DNA of 64,000 nt from Gordonia sediminis (GTDB taxonomy: Bacteria > Actinomycetota > Actinomycetes > Mycobacteriales > Mycobacteriaceae), in the NCBI GenBank assembly GCA_004193205.1, contig RZUM01000010.1:180182-244181 (forward strand), read 5' to 3'. Under the pieces are notes generated by a model, which did not search any database, was not told the DNA's origin, and was given only the letters and a program-made list of their open reading frames with translations. The stretch's first letter is position 1; every line of letters begins with the position of its first letter. This document shows, piece after piece, positions 63,939 through 64,000 of this stretch. Position numbers and translations under genes: made by a program.

Positions 63939-64000
63939 TCAAGCTGCGGTTGCGGGTGTCTGGTCCTTCCACGCGGTGTCGGGGTTGTAGGGGACGCCGC
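63939..64000 (-). CDS. 3' end of an unidentified gene running off the window
   Basis: A frame open to the window edge on the minus strand ends GVPYNPDTAWKDQTPATAA and stop. Composition is coding-like and it is convergent with sugC. Too short to identify; it could be the end of a transposase or an enzyme. Confidence 0.35.
   Translation of the reverse strand, partial: GVPYNPDTAWKDQTPATAA

Overview
The window is GC-rich DNA packed with genes, with many ATGA/GTGA overlaps and several promoters that look leaderless. The gene content points to a mycolic-acid actinobacterium (order Mycobacteriales; Gordonia or a close relative is my best guess, by inference only). Evidence is accA3/accD5/accE5 acyl-CoA carboxylase, arabinogalactan-linker genes rmlD-wbbL, an LCP ligase, an F420-type oxidoreductase, sigE-rseA-htrA-tatB and lpqY-sugABC. 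Two blocks follow gene orders known from Mycobacterium tuberculosis: accA3 to manB (28.1-49.7 kb) and the sigE block to sugC (49.7-63.9 kb).

Left third (0-28 kb) is accessory metabolism. It starts with the end of a CbtA-like cobalt transporter and a decayed second copy, an FhuF-like iron reductase, an acyl-CoA dehydrogenase and an Nramp transporter with a palindromic operator candidate. A purine catabolism set is split in two: xanthine dehydrogenase (Fe-S/Mo fusion plus FAD subunit) with 8-oxoguanine deaminase at 4.1-9.1 kb, and a permease-uraD-uraH operon with divergent mocA at 22.8-26.5 kb. No urate oxidase lies in the window. Between them are a tartrate-to-glycerate pathway (LysR, tartrate dehydrogenase, DctA, glycerate kinase), an MFS exporter, pyruvate carboxylase and a two-component phenol/4-hydroxyphenylacetate hydroxylase with an AraC regulator. 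Two tandem SRPBCC genes close the region.

Middle (28-50 kb): carboxylase subunits for malonyl/methylmalonyl-CoA and mycolate supply, with their biotin ligase; a rhodanese-SufE pair coupled to a condensation-domain protein; a PH-domain protein with a two-component system; GtrA; purK-purE; small enzymes; then LCP, rmlD, wbbL and manB for cell-wall assembly.

Right (50-64 kb): envelope-stress sigma factor E with its anti-sigma factor, HtrA and TatB; Mrp; a lytic transglycosylase; DUF1003 and MgtE-N/CBS membrane or metal-related proteins; and the trehalose-recycling ABC transporter lpqY-sugABC, whose promoter carries a clear palindromic operator.

The most interesting items are a urate/xanthine-type permease fused to an OHCU-decarboxylase-like domain that lacks the catalytic histidine, a condensation-domain gene translationally coupled to sufE/sseA, two long near-perfect inverted repeats (19.4 kb and 30.0 kb), a hexapeptide-repeat tail in the LCP protein, and the lpqY operator. 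I saw no CRISPR array, tRNA, rRNA or complete insertion sequence.
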